A stretch of 64,000 nucleotides of DNA, from assembly GCF_001306915.1 (NCBI RefSeq), contig NZ_LJTC01000005.1, forward strand, positions 124,001-188,000, given 5' to 3'. The notes under the pieces were generated by a model. It ran no database searches. It was not told the DNA's origin and saw nothing but the letters and a program-made list of their open reading frames with translations. The translations under genes and the position numbers were made by a program. The DNA is from Pseudoalteromonas lipolytica. GTDB lineage: Bacteria; Pseudomonadota; Gammaproteobacteria; Enterobacterales; Alteromonadaceae. This document shows positions 52,134-62,173 of the stretch, in pieces; positions within the stretch are counted from its first letter, which is position 1; every line of letters begins with the position of its first letter.

Positions 52134-53207
52134 TTGGATTACTTAGCAGCTACCGCAAACAAAAAATACTTAATGTTTATTTCGCAGAACTATTCGTACG
52201 CGATCTTACGCCCATTACAACGGGAGATTTTAGCCCGAGGTGGCGAAGTTCGCTGGTTTTTGTACGGCGATGAAGTAAATCCAAACTTCCTTCACCAAGA
52301 TGAGATTCGATTATTATCAGTAGATGAGCTCAAAGACTGGCGCCCAGATATCGTGTATGTACCAGGGAATGTGGTGCCGGATTTCATCCCTGGAAAAAAA
52401 GTGGCTGTTTTCCATGGTTTCAATTCAGGAAAGCGCATGAATAAAGGTGTTGATAATCACTTTAATATTCGAGGGTGCTTCGACTTATATTGCACTCAAG
52501 GGCCAACAACCACGACTACTTTTTTAGAGCTTGCCCAGCAACATGGATTCTTTAAAGTAAAAGAAACGGGCTGGCCGACGCTCGATCCTTACTTTAGTGA
52601 GATTGAAAACAATCCATACAAAAATCATGATGACAACAGAAAAACCTTATTGATTTGCTCGACTTTCTCAAAGCGCCTTTCTCTTGCACCTAAATTATAC
52701 GAACAAATAAAAGCATACAGTGAACAAGGCAAGTGGCGAATTTTGGTGCAATTTCACCCAAAAATGCCAAGCGAGATTGTTGAACAATACAAGGCTCTAC
52801 AAAACGACAATCTAACCTTTGTCGAGACTGATAACGTATTACCACTATTACAAGCAGCGGATGTTATGCTGTGTGATACCTCGTCTATTTTGCTCATGTT
52901 TATCTTACAAAGAAAACCTGTGGTGACTTTTTGTAATCATGGTGCTGGTGAACATTTAGTTGATATTACAGATGCAGATAAAGTTGCCGAGGCAATTGAC
53001 TATGCATTGAGTAAGCCTGCGGAATTAATGGCAAAAATCGAACACTTCTGCCAGCAACTGCATCCTTACCAAGACGGCTTATCGAGTCAACGTGTACTTG
53101 CTGCTAGCAATGAATTACTATTGAGCAATCCTGCACTTAAGCCGAAACCACGTAATTTTATTCGTAATTTTAAAATGCGCAAAGAGTTAAATTACTGGCG
53201 ATGGTAA
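52134..53207 (+). CDS. CDP-glycerol glycerophosphotransferase family protein (second copy)
   Basis: 357 residues. Start is TTG at 52134, supported by a near-perfect AGGAGG five bases upstream. The family motifs are KVAVFHGFNSGKRMNKG (first His), KTLLICSTFSKRLSLAP, RILVQFHPKMPSE, and CDTSSILLMFILQRKPVVTF as the C-terminal signature. It differs from the copy at 45105-46175 and is not part of a visible capsule locus; it precedes the ABC ATPase gene by 16 bp, so it may share that transcript. Its acceptor is not known. Confidence 0.85.
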   Translation: MDYLAATANKKYLMFISQNYSYAILRPLQREILARGGEVRWFLYGDEVNPNFLHQDEIRLLSVDELKDWRPDIVYVPGNVVPDFIPGKKVAVFHGFNSGKRMNKGVDNHFNIRGCFDLYCTQGPTTTTTFLELAQQHGFFKVKETGWPTLDPYFSEIENNPYKNHDDNRKTLLICSTFSKRLSLAPKLYEQIKAYSEQGKWRILVQFHPKMPSEIVEQYKALQNDNLTFVETDNVLPLLQAADVMLCDTSSILLMFILQRKPVVTFCNHGAGEHLVDITDADKVAEAIDYALSKPAELMAKIEHFCQQLHPYQDGLSSQRVLAASNELLLSNPALKPKPRNFIRNFKMRKELNYWRW

Positions 53208-53223
53208 CAATTCATAGGTCGTT

Positions 53224-53922
53224 ATGATCACGCTTGAAAATGTGCTTTTTAAATGGCACGCAAAACAACCTGAGCCGACGATCAATATTACTAAGCTAGA
53301 TATTGATCAAGGCGAACATGTTTTTCTTCACGGTCCAAGTGGTTGTGGTAAATCAACGTTATTATCCCTGCTTGCTGGTGTCACAGTGCCAACACAAGGC
53401 AATATCCAGCTTCTTGGTAAAGCGATTAACCAACTGAGTAATAGTAAACGTGACCGTTTTCGTGCCGACCATATTGGCTATATTTTTCAAAACTTTAATT
53501 TACTGCCCTATTTATCGCCCATTGAAAACGTGACTTTGGGTTGCCAATTTTCAAAGCAAAGGCAAAAAAACGCATTAAAAAATAGTGCAGCAATAGCCGC
53601 GGAGGCAAGCCGCCTACTCACTGCTTTAGGATTAAACGACGCCTTGCAACATCAAGCCGTTGCACAGCTGAGTATAGGTCAGCAACAAAGAGTTGCCGCA
53701 GCGCGAGCTTTTATCGGCAGCCCTGAAATTATCATTGCAGATGAACCTACCTCAGCACTCGACACGCAAAATCGCCAAGCCTTCGTAAAATTATTATTTG
53801 AACAGGCAAACGCAGCAAATAGCACGCTAATTTTTGTTAGCCATGATGAAACATTACAAACGCTATTTACCCGCAGTATCAGCCTTGTTGAGTTACAAGG
53901 AGGCACAGATGCTACTCATTAA
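53224..53922 (+). CDS. ABC transporter ATP-binding protein (LolD/MacB type)
   Basis: 232 residues. Walker A is LHGPSGCGKSTLLSLLAG. The Q-loop is IGYIFQNFNLLPYLSPIENV. The signature is SIGQQQRVAAARAFIGSP (LSGGQ variant), Walker B is EIIIADEPTSALD, and the H-loop is FVSHD. It is the nucleotide-binding half for the FtsX-type permease encoded next. Together with the following DUF3299 gene this matches the Zrg-type zinc-related ABC set of Vibrio cholerae as I recall it; the DUF2796 member of that set was not seen here. It overlaps the permease gene by 14 bp. Confidence 0.92.
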   Translation: MITLENVLFKWHAKQPEPTINITKLDIDQGEHVFLHGPSGCGKSTLLSLLAGVTVPTQGNIQLLGKAINQLSNSKRDRFRADHIGYIFQNFNLLPYLSPIENVTLGCQFSKQRQKNALKNSAAIAAEASRLLTALGLNDALQHQAVAQLSIGQQQRVAAARAFIGSPEIIIADEPTSALDTQNRQAFVKLLFEQANAANSTLIFVSHDETLQTLFTRSISLVELQGGTDATH

Positions 53923-55207
53923 ACTCGCCACAAAAAGTTTATTAAACCGAAAGGCCAGCGCCCTTCTCACCCTGTTTACCATTGCTATCAGCGTAATGCT
54001 ACTCATGTCGATTGAGCGGGTTCGTGTCGATGCTAAAAGTAGCTTTAGCAATACAATTTCTGGTACTGATTTAATTGTCGGTGCGCGTACCGGTGATATC
54101 CAACTACTGCTGTCTTCGGTATTTCGGATTGGCCATGCTAATAATGGTGTGAGTTGGAAAAGCTACCAATACATCTCTGAGCAGCGCGGTGTAAAATGGG
54201 CTATCCCTATGTCGCTTGGCGACAGCCATAAAGGTTTAGCTGTACTTGGTACAAATAAAGACTATTTTGAGCACTATCGCTTTGCTAAAAAACAGCCGTT
54301 AAGCTTTTCACAAGGTCATGAGTTTAATCATTTATTTGAGGTTGTACTAGGGGCTGAGGTTGCCAATACCCTTGGCTATCAACTTGGTGATGAAGTGGTG
54401 ATTGCACACGGCATGGGCAATACCAGCTTTCATAATCATGACGATAACCCATTTAAAGTAGTTGGTATTTTAAAACCAACGGGGACACCTGTTGATAAAA
54501 CCCTGCATATCCCACTTGCAGCAATTGACGCGATTCATGGCGGTCATGCTCATCAGCATGAAGCCGCTCAGGCTGATGCAAATGACCATGACCATGACCA
54601 TGACCATGACCATGACCATGACCAGCATGATGATGTTGATTTAGTTGGCACACCAAAACAAATAACCGCTTTTTTACTTGGTTTTGATTCACCACTTTAT
54701 ACCTTACAAGTGCGTCGTAATATTAACCAATACAAAGATGAGGCACTGCTTGCCATCATGCCGGGTGTTACTTTGCGTGAACTCTGGGAAATGCTCTCTA
54801 TCGTTGAAAAAATCTTACTGCTATTTTCTATCGTCGTGGTGCTGATCAGTTTGCTTGGCATGTTAACTAGCCTGCTTTCAAGTTTAAATCAACGCCGCAG
54901 AGAACTTGCAATTTTGCGCTCTGTTGGCGCAAGACCTTGGCATATTTTCACCTTGATCAGTGTCGAATCATTACTCATTACAGGGCTAGGCTGCATTGTT
55001 GGCATCGCATTATTCTATGCTTTAATGCTACTCGGCGCAGATTACTTGCAAAGCCATGCCGGAATAAGCCTAAATATTGCTTTATTGTCATCCTATGAAC
55101 TCATGCTCTTAGCTGCGATAATGGTCGCAGGCTTTATTGTTGGGTTAATTCCTGCAACCCGTGCGTATTTCTACTCTCTTGCTGATGGCATGAGTATTAA
55201 AATTTAA
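53909..55207 (+). CDS. FtsX/MacB-like ABC transporter permease with His-rich loop
   Basis: 432 residues from the ATG at 53909 (ACAAGGAGGC site); the longer frame to 53834 is an extension inside the ATPase gene. Topology: TM1 at the N-terminus, a large periplasmic domain, then three TM helices near the C-terminus (about 300-425), as in FtsX/MacB proteins. A His-rich insert at residues 210-242 holds HGGHAHQH and a (DH)6 run, 11 His in all, predicted to bind a metal such as zinc. The DNA of this run is a 6-bp microsatellite. The set with the ATPase and DUF3299 protein suggests metal-linked transport. Confidence 0.9.
   Translation: MLLIKLATKSLLNRKASALLTLFTIAISVMLLMSIERVRVDAKSSFSNTISGTDLIVGARTGDIQLLLSSVFRIGHANNGVSWKSYQYISEQRGVKWAIPMSLGDSHKGLAVLGTNKDYFEHYRFAKKQPLSFSQGHEFNHLFEVVLGAEVANTLGYQLGDEVVIAHGMGNTSFHNHDDNPFKVVGILKPTGTPVDKTLHIPLAAIDAIHGGHAHQHEAAQADANDHDHDHDHDHDHDQHDDVDLVGTPKQITAFLLGFDSPLYTLQVRRNINQYKDEALLAIMPGVTLRELWEMLSIVEKILLLFSIVVVLISLLGMLTSLLSSLNQRRRELAILRSVGARPWHIFTLISVESLLITGLGCIVGIALFYALMLLGADYLQSHAGISLNIALLSSYELMLLAAIMVAGFIVGLIPATRAYFYSLADGMSIKI
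54584..54619 (+). repeat. 6-bp tandem repeat (GACCAT)x6 inside the permease gene
   Basis: Six perfect copies of GACCAT, followed by GACCAG, encode the (Asp-His)6 run. As copies are in-frame, slippage would change the length of the metal-binding loop without a frameshift. Confidence 0.97.
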
Positions 55208-55215
55208 GGAATGTT

Positions 55216-55704
55216 ATGCCGTTTTTTCGAAAATTCGTCGCTTTAGTCGCATTAGTTGTGTGTGCTGGAGCTAATGCTGGCGCACCTAAAGAAATCTTCT
55301 GGGAAGATTTAATTCCAAAAGGTCATGTGCAAATCGATACCCAAGCGCAAGCAAACCATGAAGGCTCTGAGCAAAACTGGGTGCAACCAGACCTTGATGC
55401 TCCCGTGGTAAAAGAACTTAATGGTCAATCAGTAAGTTTGCCTGGTTTTGTTGTTCCGCTTGAAGGCGACAGCGAAGTGATCACCGAGTTTTTATTGGTT
55501 CCTTATTTTGGTGCATGTATCCACGTGCCACCACCGCCACCAAATCAAATTGTGCATGTCACGATTAAAGATGGCGTGCCAATCGAAAGCCTCTACGATG
55601 CGATTGTCGTGACAGGCGTTATCAGCACCGAAACCTGGTCTGGTGAAATTGCTCAAGTAGGCTACAAGATGAAAGCCGTTGGTGTAGCACCATTTGAACT
55701 GTAA
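55216..55704 (+). CDS. DUF3299 periplasmic protein
   Basis: 162 residues with a Sec signal (cleaved near ANAGA, residue 22). The mature domain matches DUF3299: KEIFWEDLIPKGH, then VSLPGFVVPLEGDSEVITEF, LLVPYFGACIHVPPPPPNQ and a strong C-terminal TGVISTETWSGEIAQVGYKM. The CIHVPPPPPNQ segment, with Cys and His, is the most conserved part and may bind metal. It is 8 bp after the FtsX-type permease gene, so it belongs to that operon. Function is unknown. Confidence 0.9.
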   Translation: MPFFRKFVALVALVVCAGANAGAPKEIFWEDLIPKGHVQIDTQAQANHEGSEQNWVQPDLDAPVVKELNGQSVSLPGFVVPLEGDSEVITEFLLVPYFGACIHVPPPPPNQIVHVTIKDGVPIESLYDAIVVTGVISTETWSGEIAQVGYKMKAVGVAPFEL

Positions 55705-55709
55705 TGAAA

Positions 55710-55729
55710 AAGCACGCCTTGGCGTGCTT
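55710..55729. terminator. Bidirectional terminator between DUF3299 and mutM
   Basis: AAGCACGCC-TT-GGCGTGCTT is flanked by A on the left (a T-run on the minus strand). It sits 6 bp after the DUF3299 stop and 9 bp before the mutM stop. Confidence 0.85.
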
Positions 55730-55737
55730 CTTCATTG

Positions 55738-56547
55738 TTATTTTTGACAATTAGAGCAGTACACAGTGCTTCTTTGCCCTAATCTAATTTCTTTTAATGG
55801 CTCTTTACACGTTACACATGGCTCACCTTTGCGACCATAAACTAGTAATTGCTGGGCAAAATAACCGGGCTTACCATCACTTTGAGCAAAATCTTTTAAT
55901 GTTGTGCCGCCTTGCGTGATAGCCGCAGCAAGTGTTTCTTTAATAATAGGCACTAATTGCTGATAACGCTTTAAAGACACCTTGCCAGCTTCTCGTTTCG
56001 GGTGAATTCCGGCCTTAAATAACGATTCATTGGCGTAGATATTACCCACACCAACGACCACAGCGTTATCCATAATAAACTGTTTTATCGGTACTTTTTT
56101 ATTTCTAGACTGTTCGTAAACACGCTTTGCAGCGAACTCATCGGTAAGTGGCTCCGGCCCGAGCTTGGTTAGCAAGGTATGACATTCGCCTGGCGCTTGC
56201 CACAAACAGGCACCAAAGCGACGCGCGTCGTTGAGTCTTAGCGCTTTACCTGAGGCTAAAATAAATTCGATATGGTCGTGCTTTTTTAATGGCTCATCAG
56301 CACTCACAACTCGTAAGTTGCCCGACATTCCTAAGTGCAAAATAACACTACCCAGCTCACAACCGAGTAATAAATATTTTGCTCTACGCTCTACTGAGGT
56401 AACTTTAAGTCCTTGTAATTGATATACATCATCAGGCACAGGCCAACGCATACTGGCGTTATGAATATTTACTTTGGTCACTGTTTGGTTAAGCACATGC
56501 GGCGTTATTCCCAAACGGCTAACTTCAACTTCTGGTAATTCAGGCAT
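55738..56547 (-). CDS. mutM: Formamidopyrimidine-DNA glycosylase
   Basis: Removes 8-oxoguanine and formamidopyrimidines from DNA and cleaves the abasic site. 269 residues (E. coli 269). It begins [10 protein letters not shown], giving the catalytic Pro2 and Glu3. Lys is in [10 protein letters not shown]. The H2TH region has [20 protein letters not shown]. The C-terminal zinc finger is [24 protein letters not shown] (CxxC-x16-CxxC). It is 11 bp after the upstream unknown gene, so both may share a transcript. Confidence 0.97.
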   Translation of the reverse strand: MPELPEVEVSRLGITPHVLNQTVTKVNIHNASMRWPVPDDVYQLQGLKVTSVERRAKYLLLGCELGSVILHLGMSGNLRVVSADEPLKKHDHIEFILASGKALRLNDARRFGACLWQAPGECHTLLTKLGPEPLTDEFAAKRVYEQSRNKKVPIKQFIMDNAVVVGVGNIYANESLFKAGIHPKREAGKVSLKRYQQLVPIIKETLAAAITQGGTTLKDFAQSDGKPGYFAQQLLVYGRKGEPCVTCKEPLKEIRLGQRSTVYCSNCQK

Positions 56548-56558
56548 CTGTGACTCTC

Positions 56559-57050
56559 TTAAAACGGGTATAACGGAAATAACTTAGCAGCATCAGCTTG
56601 TTCAAGCTCAAATACTCGTTGTAACCGCTTATCTAATAAATAGTATTGCTGATCTATGTTGTACAACTGATACACCGCTGGCAACTGCTCCCCGGCTAGC
56701 CACACGGAGGCAACATAATCAGCCGATGTCTGTGAAATTTTACTAACAGGGAGACTGGCAATAGTCAGTTTTTGATGTTGCCAAAGTTCAACGAGTTGTT
56801 CGAGCTGCTGCTCATCGCCTTGCCATGTGGTTTCTTGCAGTGATTGGCTACGCCAAGAGGTGCCGATACGCTCGATTTTTAATTCTGGAAATGCCATTGC
56901 TAAAATGAAGCTTTGCTCTGGGAGTAATGCTTGTACTCCTTCTTCAACGGGCTGTGTATTGAGCTTTTTATGTAGGCCATTGAAGAAAAAAATCATCAAT
57001 AGCATCGAAATAATCACCACATTATTCCATGCTTTTCGGCTCAAGCGCAT
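56559..57050 (-). CDS. Hypothetical membrane-anchored protein
   Basis: 163 residues, not recognised. One N-terminal TM helix ([19 protein letters not shown], about 9-27) is followed by a mostly periplasmic or cytosolic domain with no obvious motif: [17 protein letters not shown], then [14 protein letters not shown] and [15 protein letters not shown]. It precedes mutM by 11 bp, on the same strand. Because its gene lies next to mutM, a link to oxidative damage is possible but unsupported. Confidence 0.75.
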   Translation of the reverse strand: MRLSRKAWNNVVIISMLLMIFFFNGLHKKLNTQPVEEGVQALLPEQSFILAMAFPELKIERIGTSWRSQSLQETTWQGDEQQLEQLVELWQHQKLTIASLPVSKISQTSADYVASVWLAGEQLPAVYQLYNIDQQYYLLDKRLQRVFELEQADAAKLFPLYPF

Positions 57051-57201
57051 CAGTATCTTCCTCAGTTTTCAATATCTTAAAGTGTAACCAAAAAGGACAT
57101 TAATTGGCAGTTGTAATTGATCAACAAAATTTCATGTCTGTTATGTATCAATCTGTCGATACTTTGCTAAAATATCCGCCAAATTTAAAGGAGTTCCGTC
57201 A

Positions 57202-58128
57202 ATGTCAATGTATGTAGTGGGTCATAAGATCCCTGATTCAGATTCAATTTGCGGTGCAATTGCGCTTGCTTACTTAAAAAACCAGATCAATGAACCTGCG
57301 ATCCCGACGCGTTTAGGTGAAGTATCACCTGAAACACAATTTATTCTAGATAAATTCGGTTTCGAAGCACCTGAGCTAAAACTTAGCTACGCGGGCGAAG
57401 ACGTTTATATCGTTGACCACACAGAAAAAACACAAGCACCTGATGACATCGATGAAGCACGTGTTGTAGGTGTTGTTGATCACCACAAATTAGGCGACTT
57501 AACTTCGTCAACACCACTTGAGTGTTGGATCCGCCCAGTGGGTTGTTCAAACACTATCATCAAAATGATGTATGACTTCTACAACGTAGAGATTCCAAAA
57601 GATATCGCAGGCATCATGTTATGCGCAATCTTAAGCGACACTGTAATCTTTAAATCACCAACGTGTACAACAGCTGATATCAAGTGTGTTGAAGCACTTG
57701 CTGAAATCGCTGGCATCGAAGATTTCAAAGAACTGGGCATGGAAATGTTCAAGGTTAAATCAGCAGTGGAAGGCACACCTGCACGTGATTTAGTAATGCG
57801 TGATTTCAAAGACTTCAACATGAACGGTAAGTTAGTAGGTATTGGCCAGCTAGAAGTTATCGACCTTGCTGTATTTGATGAGATCAAAGCAGATCTTGAA
57901 GCTGACATCGCAAAGCTTAAAGAAGAAGGCGGTCGCCACTCAGTATTACTCCTGTTAACTGATATCATGAAAGAAGGCTCTGAAATGCTAATTGCGTCTG
58001 ATGACGTATCAGTAATCGAAGCTGCCTATGATGTTAAATCAGAAGACGGTCGCGTATGGTTAGATGGCGTATTAAGCCGTAAGAAGCAAGTAGTACCACC
58101 ACTACAAGACGCTTTTGCAAAGATCTAA
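57202..58128 (+). CDS. ppaC: Manganese-dependent inorganic pyrophosphatase
   Basis: DHH-family soluble pyrophosphatase (family II), hydrolysing PPi to phosphate in the cytoplasm. 308 residues, the usual size. Motifs are VGHKIPDSDSICGAIA (metal site 1), VYIVDHTE, VVGVVDHHKLGDL (DHH), and SDTVIFKSPTCT. The C-terminal DHHA2 domain has WLDGVLSRKKQVVPPLQ, with SRKKQ as the substrate-binding motif. A strong AAAGGAG site precedes the start. Family II enzymes are less common in gammaproteobacteria than the family I Ppa. Confidence 0.97.
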   Translation: MSMYVVGHKIPDSDSICGAIALAYLKNQINEPAIPTRLGEVSPETQFILDKFGFEAPELKLSYAGEDVYIVDHTEKTQAPDDIDEARVVGVVDHHKLGDLTSSTPLECWIRPVGCSNTIIKMMYDFYNVEIPKDIAGIMLCAILSDTVIFKSPTCTTADIKCVEALAEIAGIEDFKELGMEMFKVKSAVEGTPARDLVMRDFKDFNMNGKLVGIGQLEVIDLAVFDEIKADLEADIAKLKEEGGRHSVLLLLTDIMKEGSEMLIASDDVSVIEAAYDVKSEDGRVWLDGVLSRKKQVVPPLQDAFAKI

Positions 58129-58144
58129 TCTTACGAAATAGATA

Positions 58145-58176
58145 CAAAAAAGCCGATGTTACATCGGCTTTTTTTG
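58145..58176. terminator. Bidirectional terminator between ppaC and rlmB
   Basis: A long perfect stem, AAAAAAGCCGATGT-T-ACATCGGCTTTTTT, with A-run and T-run on both sides. Confidence 0.95.
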
Positions 58177-58197
58177 TGTCTGAAATTTTCGCGGTAG

Positions 58198-58944
58198 TTA
58201 GATTTGCGTTGCATTACGCTGACGTAACACTTCAAATAAACAAATACCGGTCGCAACTGACACATTTAAGCTAGATACCGTACCAGCCATTGGGATTTTA
58301 ACTAATAAATCACAATGCTCACGTGTAAGACGGCGCATACCATCCCCTTCAGCACCCATAACAACAGCCATTGGCCCTGTTAGATTTGCATCAAATAACT
58401 CAGTATCTGTTTCACCGGCAGTACCAACAACCCAAACGCCTGCATCTTTAATTTCACGTAGCGTACGCGCAAGATTGGTTACTTGTACCAATGGCACTGT
58501 TTCTGCTGCACCACACGCTACCTTGCGCGCTGTACCGTTTAGTTTTGCAGATTTATCTTTAGGAACGATAATCGCGTGTACGCCCGCAGCATCTGCACTA
58601 CGTAAACAGGCACCTAAGTTATGCGGATCAGTAATGCCATCAAGCACCAATAAGAAAGGCGTTTCTTCACGGGCTATGATCTCATCTAGATCTTTTTCGT
58701 TGTACATGCGCGCCGCTTTTACATTAGCGATAATGCCTTGGTGCTGCTCACCATTTGCTTTATTATCAAGCGCTTTACGCTGCATAAATTGTACCGAAAT
58801 ACCGAATTTACGTGCTTGGTCAATAACCGGGTTTAAACGTTTATCTTCACGTCCTTTTAAAGCGTATATTTCTAAAAAGCGCTCAGGCTCTTTTGCTAAT
58901 ATTGCTTCAACTGAGTGAAAACCAAAAATTAATTCATTACTCAC
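58198..58944 (-). CDS. rlmB: 23S rRNA Gm2251 2'-O-methyltransferase RlmB
   Basis: SPOUT-family enzyme that methylates the ribose of G2251 in 23S rRNA. 248 residues. The N-terminal domain starts [20 protein letters not shown]; the C-terminal part has [20 protein letters not shown], then [19 protein letters not shown] and [20 protein letters not shown] (motif 3). The start is GTG at 58944, overlapping the rnr stop (GTGA), with GAGGAG upstream. The rnr-rlmB order is the same as in E. coli. Confidence 0.97.
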   Translation of the reverse strand: MSNELIFGFHSVEAILAKEPERFLEIYALKGREDKRLNPVIDQARKFGISVQFMQRKALDNKANGEQHQGIIANVKAARMYNEKDLDEIIAREETPFLLVLDGITDPHNLGACLRSADAAGVHAIIVPKDKSAKLNGTARKVACGAAETVPLVQVTNLARTLREIKDAGVWVVGTAGETDTELFDANLTGPMAVVMGAEGDGMRRLTREHCDLLVKIPMAGTVSSLNVSVATGICLFEVLRQRNATQI

Positions 58945-61424
58945 GTATTATTTGCTCCTCGGCCATTACGTTTACGGGCATTCTTACCCGGTCTTTTTGC
59001 CTTTTTGGTGGTTTTTTTCTTACTCTTCTTTTTGCCAGCTTTTACAGCATCAGCTTGTTTACTATTAGGCTTTTTACGCCCTTTAGAAGGTGAAGACTTG
59101 CCACGTTTTTCGTTGTCTTTATCGCCTGATTTTGCCTCAAAGCTGCCTGACTGCGCTTTTTTACCAGGAATTTTACCTGCTTTAAGCTGGGCACGAACAC
59201 TTGGTTTTGTAGGGGCACTACGGCCACGACGACGCGCATAACGATCTTGTTGCGCTTCACCTGCTAACACTAAGTTTATGCGTCGCTCATCGAGACTGAC
59301 AGATGACACCTGAACCGTTAGTTTATCGCCTAAACGATAAACGGTGTGCGTTTGTTCACCAATCAAGCAATGCTTAGCACCATCGTAATGGAAGTACTCA
59401 TTGCCTAGGTTAGTTACATGGATCATGCCGTCGATTTGTAAATCATCTAAGCGTACAAATAGACCAAAGTTAGTTACCGATGAGATCACCCCACCAAATT
59501 CGTCACCAACATGGTCTTGCATAAATTCACATTTAAGCCAATCTGCGACTTCACGAGTCGCATCATCAGCACGGCGTTCAGTGGTTGAACACTGCTCACC
59601 TAAAATATCAACTTCGTCATCAGTGTAGGCATACTCACCCGATGTTTGCTGACCTTGCGCTTTAAGTACCGCTTTAATTGCACGGTGCACCACTAAATCA
59701 GGATAACGACGAATAGGCGACGTAAAGTGGGCATACGCCGGTAAAGCTAAACCAAAGTGGCCAATGTTATCAGGCTGATACACCGCTTGCTTCATTGAAC
59801 GGAGCAGCATGGTTTGAATAAGCTCAGCTTCTGGGCGGTCGCCTAATTTAGTTAACACGTGAGTGATTTCTTTTGGTGTTGGCTCATCAGAAATCGCGGT
59901 TTCGATACCAAGCTCTGATAAAAAGTTTCTGAAGAAACCAAGCTTTTCAGCATCAGGCTCATCATGCACACGATAAAGCGCACTTGCCTCGTGCTTTTCT
60001 AATAATCGGGCTGCCGATACGTTCGCTAAAATCATGCACTCTTCGATAAGTTTGTGTGCATCATTGCGAACCACTGGCACGATTGATTCAATCTTACGAT
60101 GTGCATTAAACACAAAACGCGTTTCTAAGGTTTCAAACTCAATCGCACCACGTTCTTGGCGTGCTGCTTTTAGTGCCATATACATTTGCTGTAAGTCAGT
60201 TAAATGCGGCACCATCTCGGCATATTCTTCACGCAGCTTTTCATCGCCTTGTAAAATCGCATTCACTTTCGTGTAGGTAAAACGAGCGTGTGAATTCATC
60301 ACCGCTTCGTAAAATTTATACCCAGACAACTTACCTGCTTCTGATACTGTCATCTCAGCAACCATACACAAGCGGTCAACTTTCGGGTTTAATGAGCATA
60401 GGCCATTCGATAACACTTTTGGCAGCATCGGAATAACTTGCTCAGGGAAGTACACTGAGTTACCACGCTCGATCGCTTCTTTATTCAGAGGCGTGTTCAT
60501 TCCTACATAGTGCGACACATCGGCAATGGCCACCCATAAACGCCAACCACCTGAAGGCTTGCGCTCACAATAAACGGCATCATCAAAGTCACGGGCATCT
60601 TCACCGTCAATGGTCACCAGCGGTAAGTCACGTAAATCAACACGACCTTGCTTTGCTTGCTCATCAACAAACTCACCTAAATGAGCAACTTGCTTTTCAA
60701 CCGCTTCTGGCCACACATGAGGAATATCGTGATTGCGTAGTGCAACTTCAATTTCCATACCCGGTGCTAAGTGCTCACCTAGTACCTCAGTGACTTTACC
60801 TACCGCATTCATATGTCGGCTAGGGTTTTGGGTAATTTGCACCTGCACCATTTGGTTGTGGCGCGCGCCATTTTCACTACCCGGTAGTATCATAATGTCT
60901 TGCGTTATGCGAGGGTCTTCAGCCACAACAACTGCAATACCATGCTCAACAAAATAGCGGCCAACTATCGGTGCACGTTCATTGGTTAAGACCTTAATGA
61001 TACGTGCTTCGCATTTGCCGCTAGATCCTTTGCGATTGCCTTTAGCAAGCACAATGTCACCGTGCAACACCATATTCATTTGGTGCTTGGCGATAAACCA
61101 ATCTTTACTCTCACCTTCAACTTCTAAAAAGCCGAATCCGTCACGATGACCAATGACCTTGCCTTTAACTAAGCCAGATTCATCAATCAATGCGTAGCAT
61201 TTAAACTTATTGAAATACAGTTGACCATCGCGCTCCATAGCACGTAAACGACGTTTGAACGCAATTTGACGCTCTGTATCATTCACATGTAATTCGTCAC
61301 AAAGTTGTGTGAAGTTTGCTGGTTTGGCGCGAGATTCTAAGTGAGTAAGTATAAACTCACGGCTAGGGACGGGGTTTTCGTACTTTTCTTGTTCTCGACT
61401 GAGATTTGGATCCTGTTTTGACAT
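58941..61424 (-). CDS. rnr: Ribonuclease R
   Basis: 3'-to-5' exoribonuclease that degrades structured RNA. 827 residues (E. coli 813). An N-terminal winged helix is followed by two cold-shock domains (about 70-240), the RNB catalytic domain (about 255-590; [20 protein letters not shown] with the active-site Asp set), an S1 domain (about 640-725), and a Lys/Arg-rich tail after residue 730 ([20 protein letters not shown]). It is the first gene of the rnr-rlmB unit. Its upstream region at 61486-61522 holds the left copy of a direct repeat. Confidence 0.97.
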   Translation of the reverse strand: MSKQDPNLSREQEKYENPVPSREFILTHLESRAKPANFTQLCDELHVNDTERQIAFKRRLRAMERDGQLYFNKFKCYALIDESGLVKGKVIGHRDGFGFLEVEGESKDWFIAKHQMNMVLHGDIVLAKGNRKGSSGKCEARIIKVLTNERAPIVGRYFVEHGIAVVVAEDPRITQDIMILPGSENGARHNQMVQVQITQNPSRHMNAVGKVTEVLGEHLAPGMEIEVALRNHDIPHVWPEAVEKQVAHLGEFVDEQAKQGRVDLRDLPLVTIDGEDARDFDDAVYCERKPSGGWRLWVAIADVSHYVGMNTPLNKEAIERGNSVYFPEQVIPMLPKVLSNGLCSLNPKVDRLCMVAEMTVSEAGKLSGYKFYEAVMNSHARFTYTKVNAILQGDEKLREEYAEMVPHLTDLQQMYMALKAARQERGAIEFETLETRFVFNAHRKIESIVPVVRNDAHKLIEECMILANVSAARLLEKHEASALYRVHDEPDAEKLGFFRNFLSELGIETAISDEPTPKEITHVLTKLGDRPEAELIQTMLLRSMKQAVYQPDNIGHFGLALPAYAHFTSPIRRYPDLVVHRAIKAVLKAQGQQTSGEYAYTDDEVDILGEQCSTTERRADDATREVADWLKCEFMQDHVGDEFGGVISSVTNFGLFVRLDDLQIDGMIHVTNLGNEYFHYDGAKHCLIGEQTHTVYRLGDKLTVQVSSVSLDERRINLVLAGEAQQDRYARRRGRSAPTKPSVRAQLKAGKIPGKKAQSGSFEAKSGDKDNEKRGKSSPSKGRKKPNSKQADAVKAGKKKSKKKTTKKAKRPGKNARKRNGRGANNT

Positions 61425-61485
61425 TCACTATCTTGTTAGTTGGTTATGTTGTTATTTTAACCCATAACCTAACAATGAGACAGGC

Positions 61486-61522
61486 AAAAGCTATGAAACT
61501 TTTAAGAAATTAATTAAACCTG
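61486..61522 (+). repeat. Left copy of a 37-bp direct repeat
   Basis: It starts AAAAGC, runs through ATGAAACTTTTAAGAAATT and ends in CTG. 33 of 37 bases match 63725-63761 in the same orientation. It lies between the RR gene stop and rnr. Confidence 0.85.
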
Positions 61523-61570
61523 TTTTCGCACTCAAACTTGCTCAATAATTTAATAGCAAAATTAAGGACC

Positions 61571-62173
61571 TTATAACCACCCTTTTCTCTTTGCAATTCT
61601 CGCAGCGTCGATACGGTTACTTGCATTTAATTTACTAATCGCCTCTGACAAGTAATTACGTACGGTTCCCTCACTTAAGTATAATTTAGCTGCAATCATT
61701 TGCGTTTTTAACCCCTCTGCAGCTAACTTTAATGATGCCCGCTCTTTTTCAGTTAGTGGGTCTCTATCATCTAAAGCACTTAAAACTAATTCAGGATCTA
61801 TCACTTTATGCCCAGACATGACTTTTTTAAGTGCTAGAATTAAACTATCACTTGATGCCTCTTTAAGAATAAACCCCTTTACACCAGCATCTAAAGAGCG
61901 CCTGATATAGCCTGCTTTAGAAAAAGTAGTCATGATTACTATACGACTTTCACTCTTTTCTATTGCCAATTTTTCAGCAAGTTCAATTCCTGATAACTCC
62001 GGCATTTCAATATCTGTAAGAACGATGTCAGGTTTACACTTTGGTATTTCAGCAAGCGCCACCTTGCCATTTTCAGCCTGACCAATTACTTGAATATTTT
62101 CATCAAGGCCTAAAAGAGCAGCAACAGCTCCTCTAACTAACGCTTGATCTTCAACAAGATAGACTCTTATCAT
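61571..62173 (-). CDS. NarL/FixJ-family response regulator (DesR-like)
   Basis: 200 residues. The receiver domain (about 1-120) begins VYLVEDQALVRGAVAALLGL; the phosphoacceptor Asp is in DIVLTDIEMPELSG, with Lys in GFILKEAS. The C-terminal LuxR-type helix-turn-helix (about 140-200) has LTEKERASLKLAAEGLKTQM and LSEGTVRNYLSEAISKL. The partner is the overlapping histidine kinase gene (ATGA, 4 bp). It probably binds the promoter of the SMR gene, where a perfect 12-bp palindrome is found, but that is inference. Confidence 0.94.
   Translation of the reverse strand: MIRVYLVEDQALVRGAVAALLGLDENIQVIGQAENGKVALAEIPKCKPDIVLTDIEMPELSGIELAEKLAIEKSESRIVIMTTFSKAGYIRRSLDAGVKGFILKEASSDSLILALKKVMSGHKVIDPELVLSALDDRDPLTEKERASLKLAAEGLKTQMIAAKLYLSEGTVRNYLSEAISKLNASNRIDAARIAKRKGWL

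Noticed and set aside
54584..54625. Short tandem repeat considered as a CRISPR-like array
   Set aside because: The units are 6 bp with no spacers and lie in frame inside a permease gene. It is a coding microsatellite.
58475..58918. 147-codon plus-strand frame
   Set aside because: Antisense to rlmB, whose protein is clearly conserved. It has no motif of its own.
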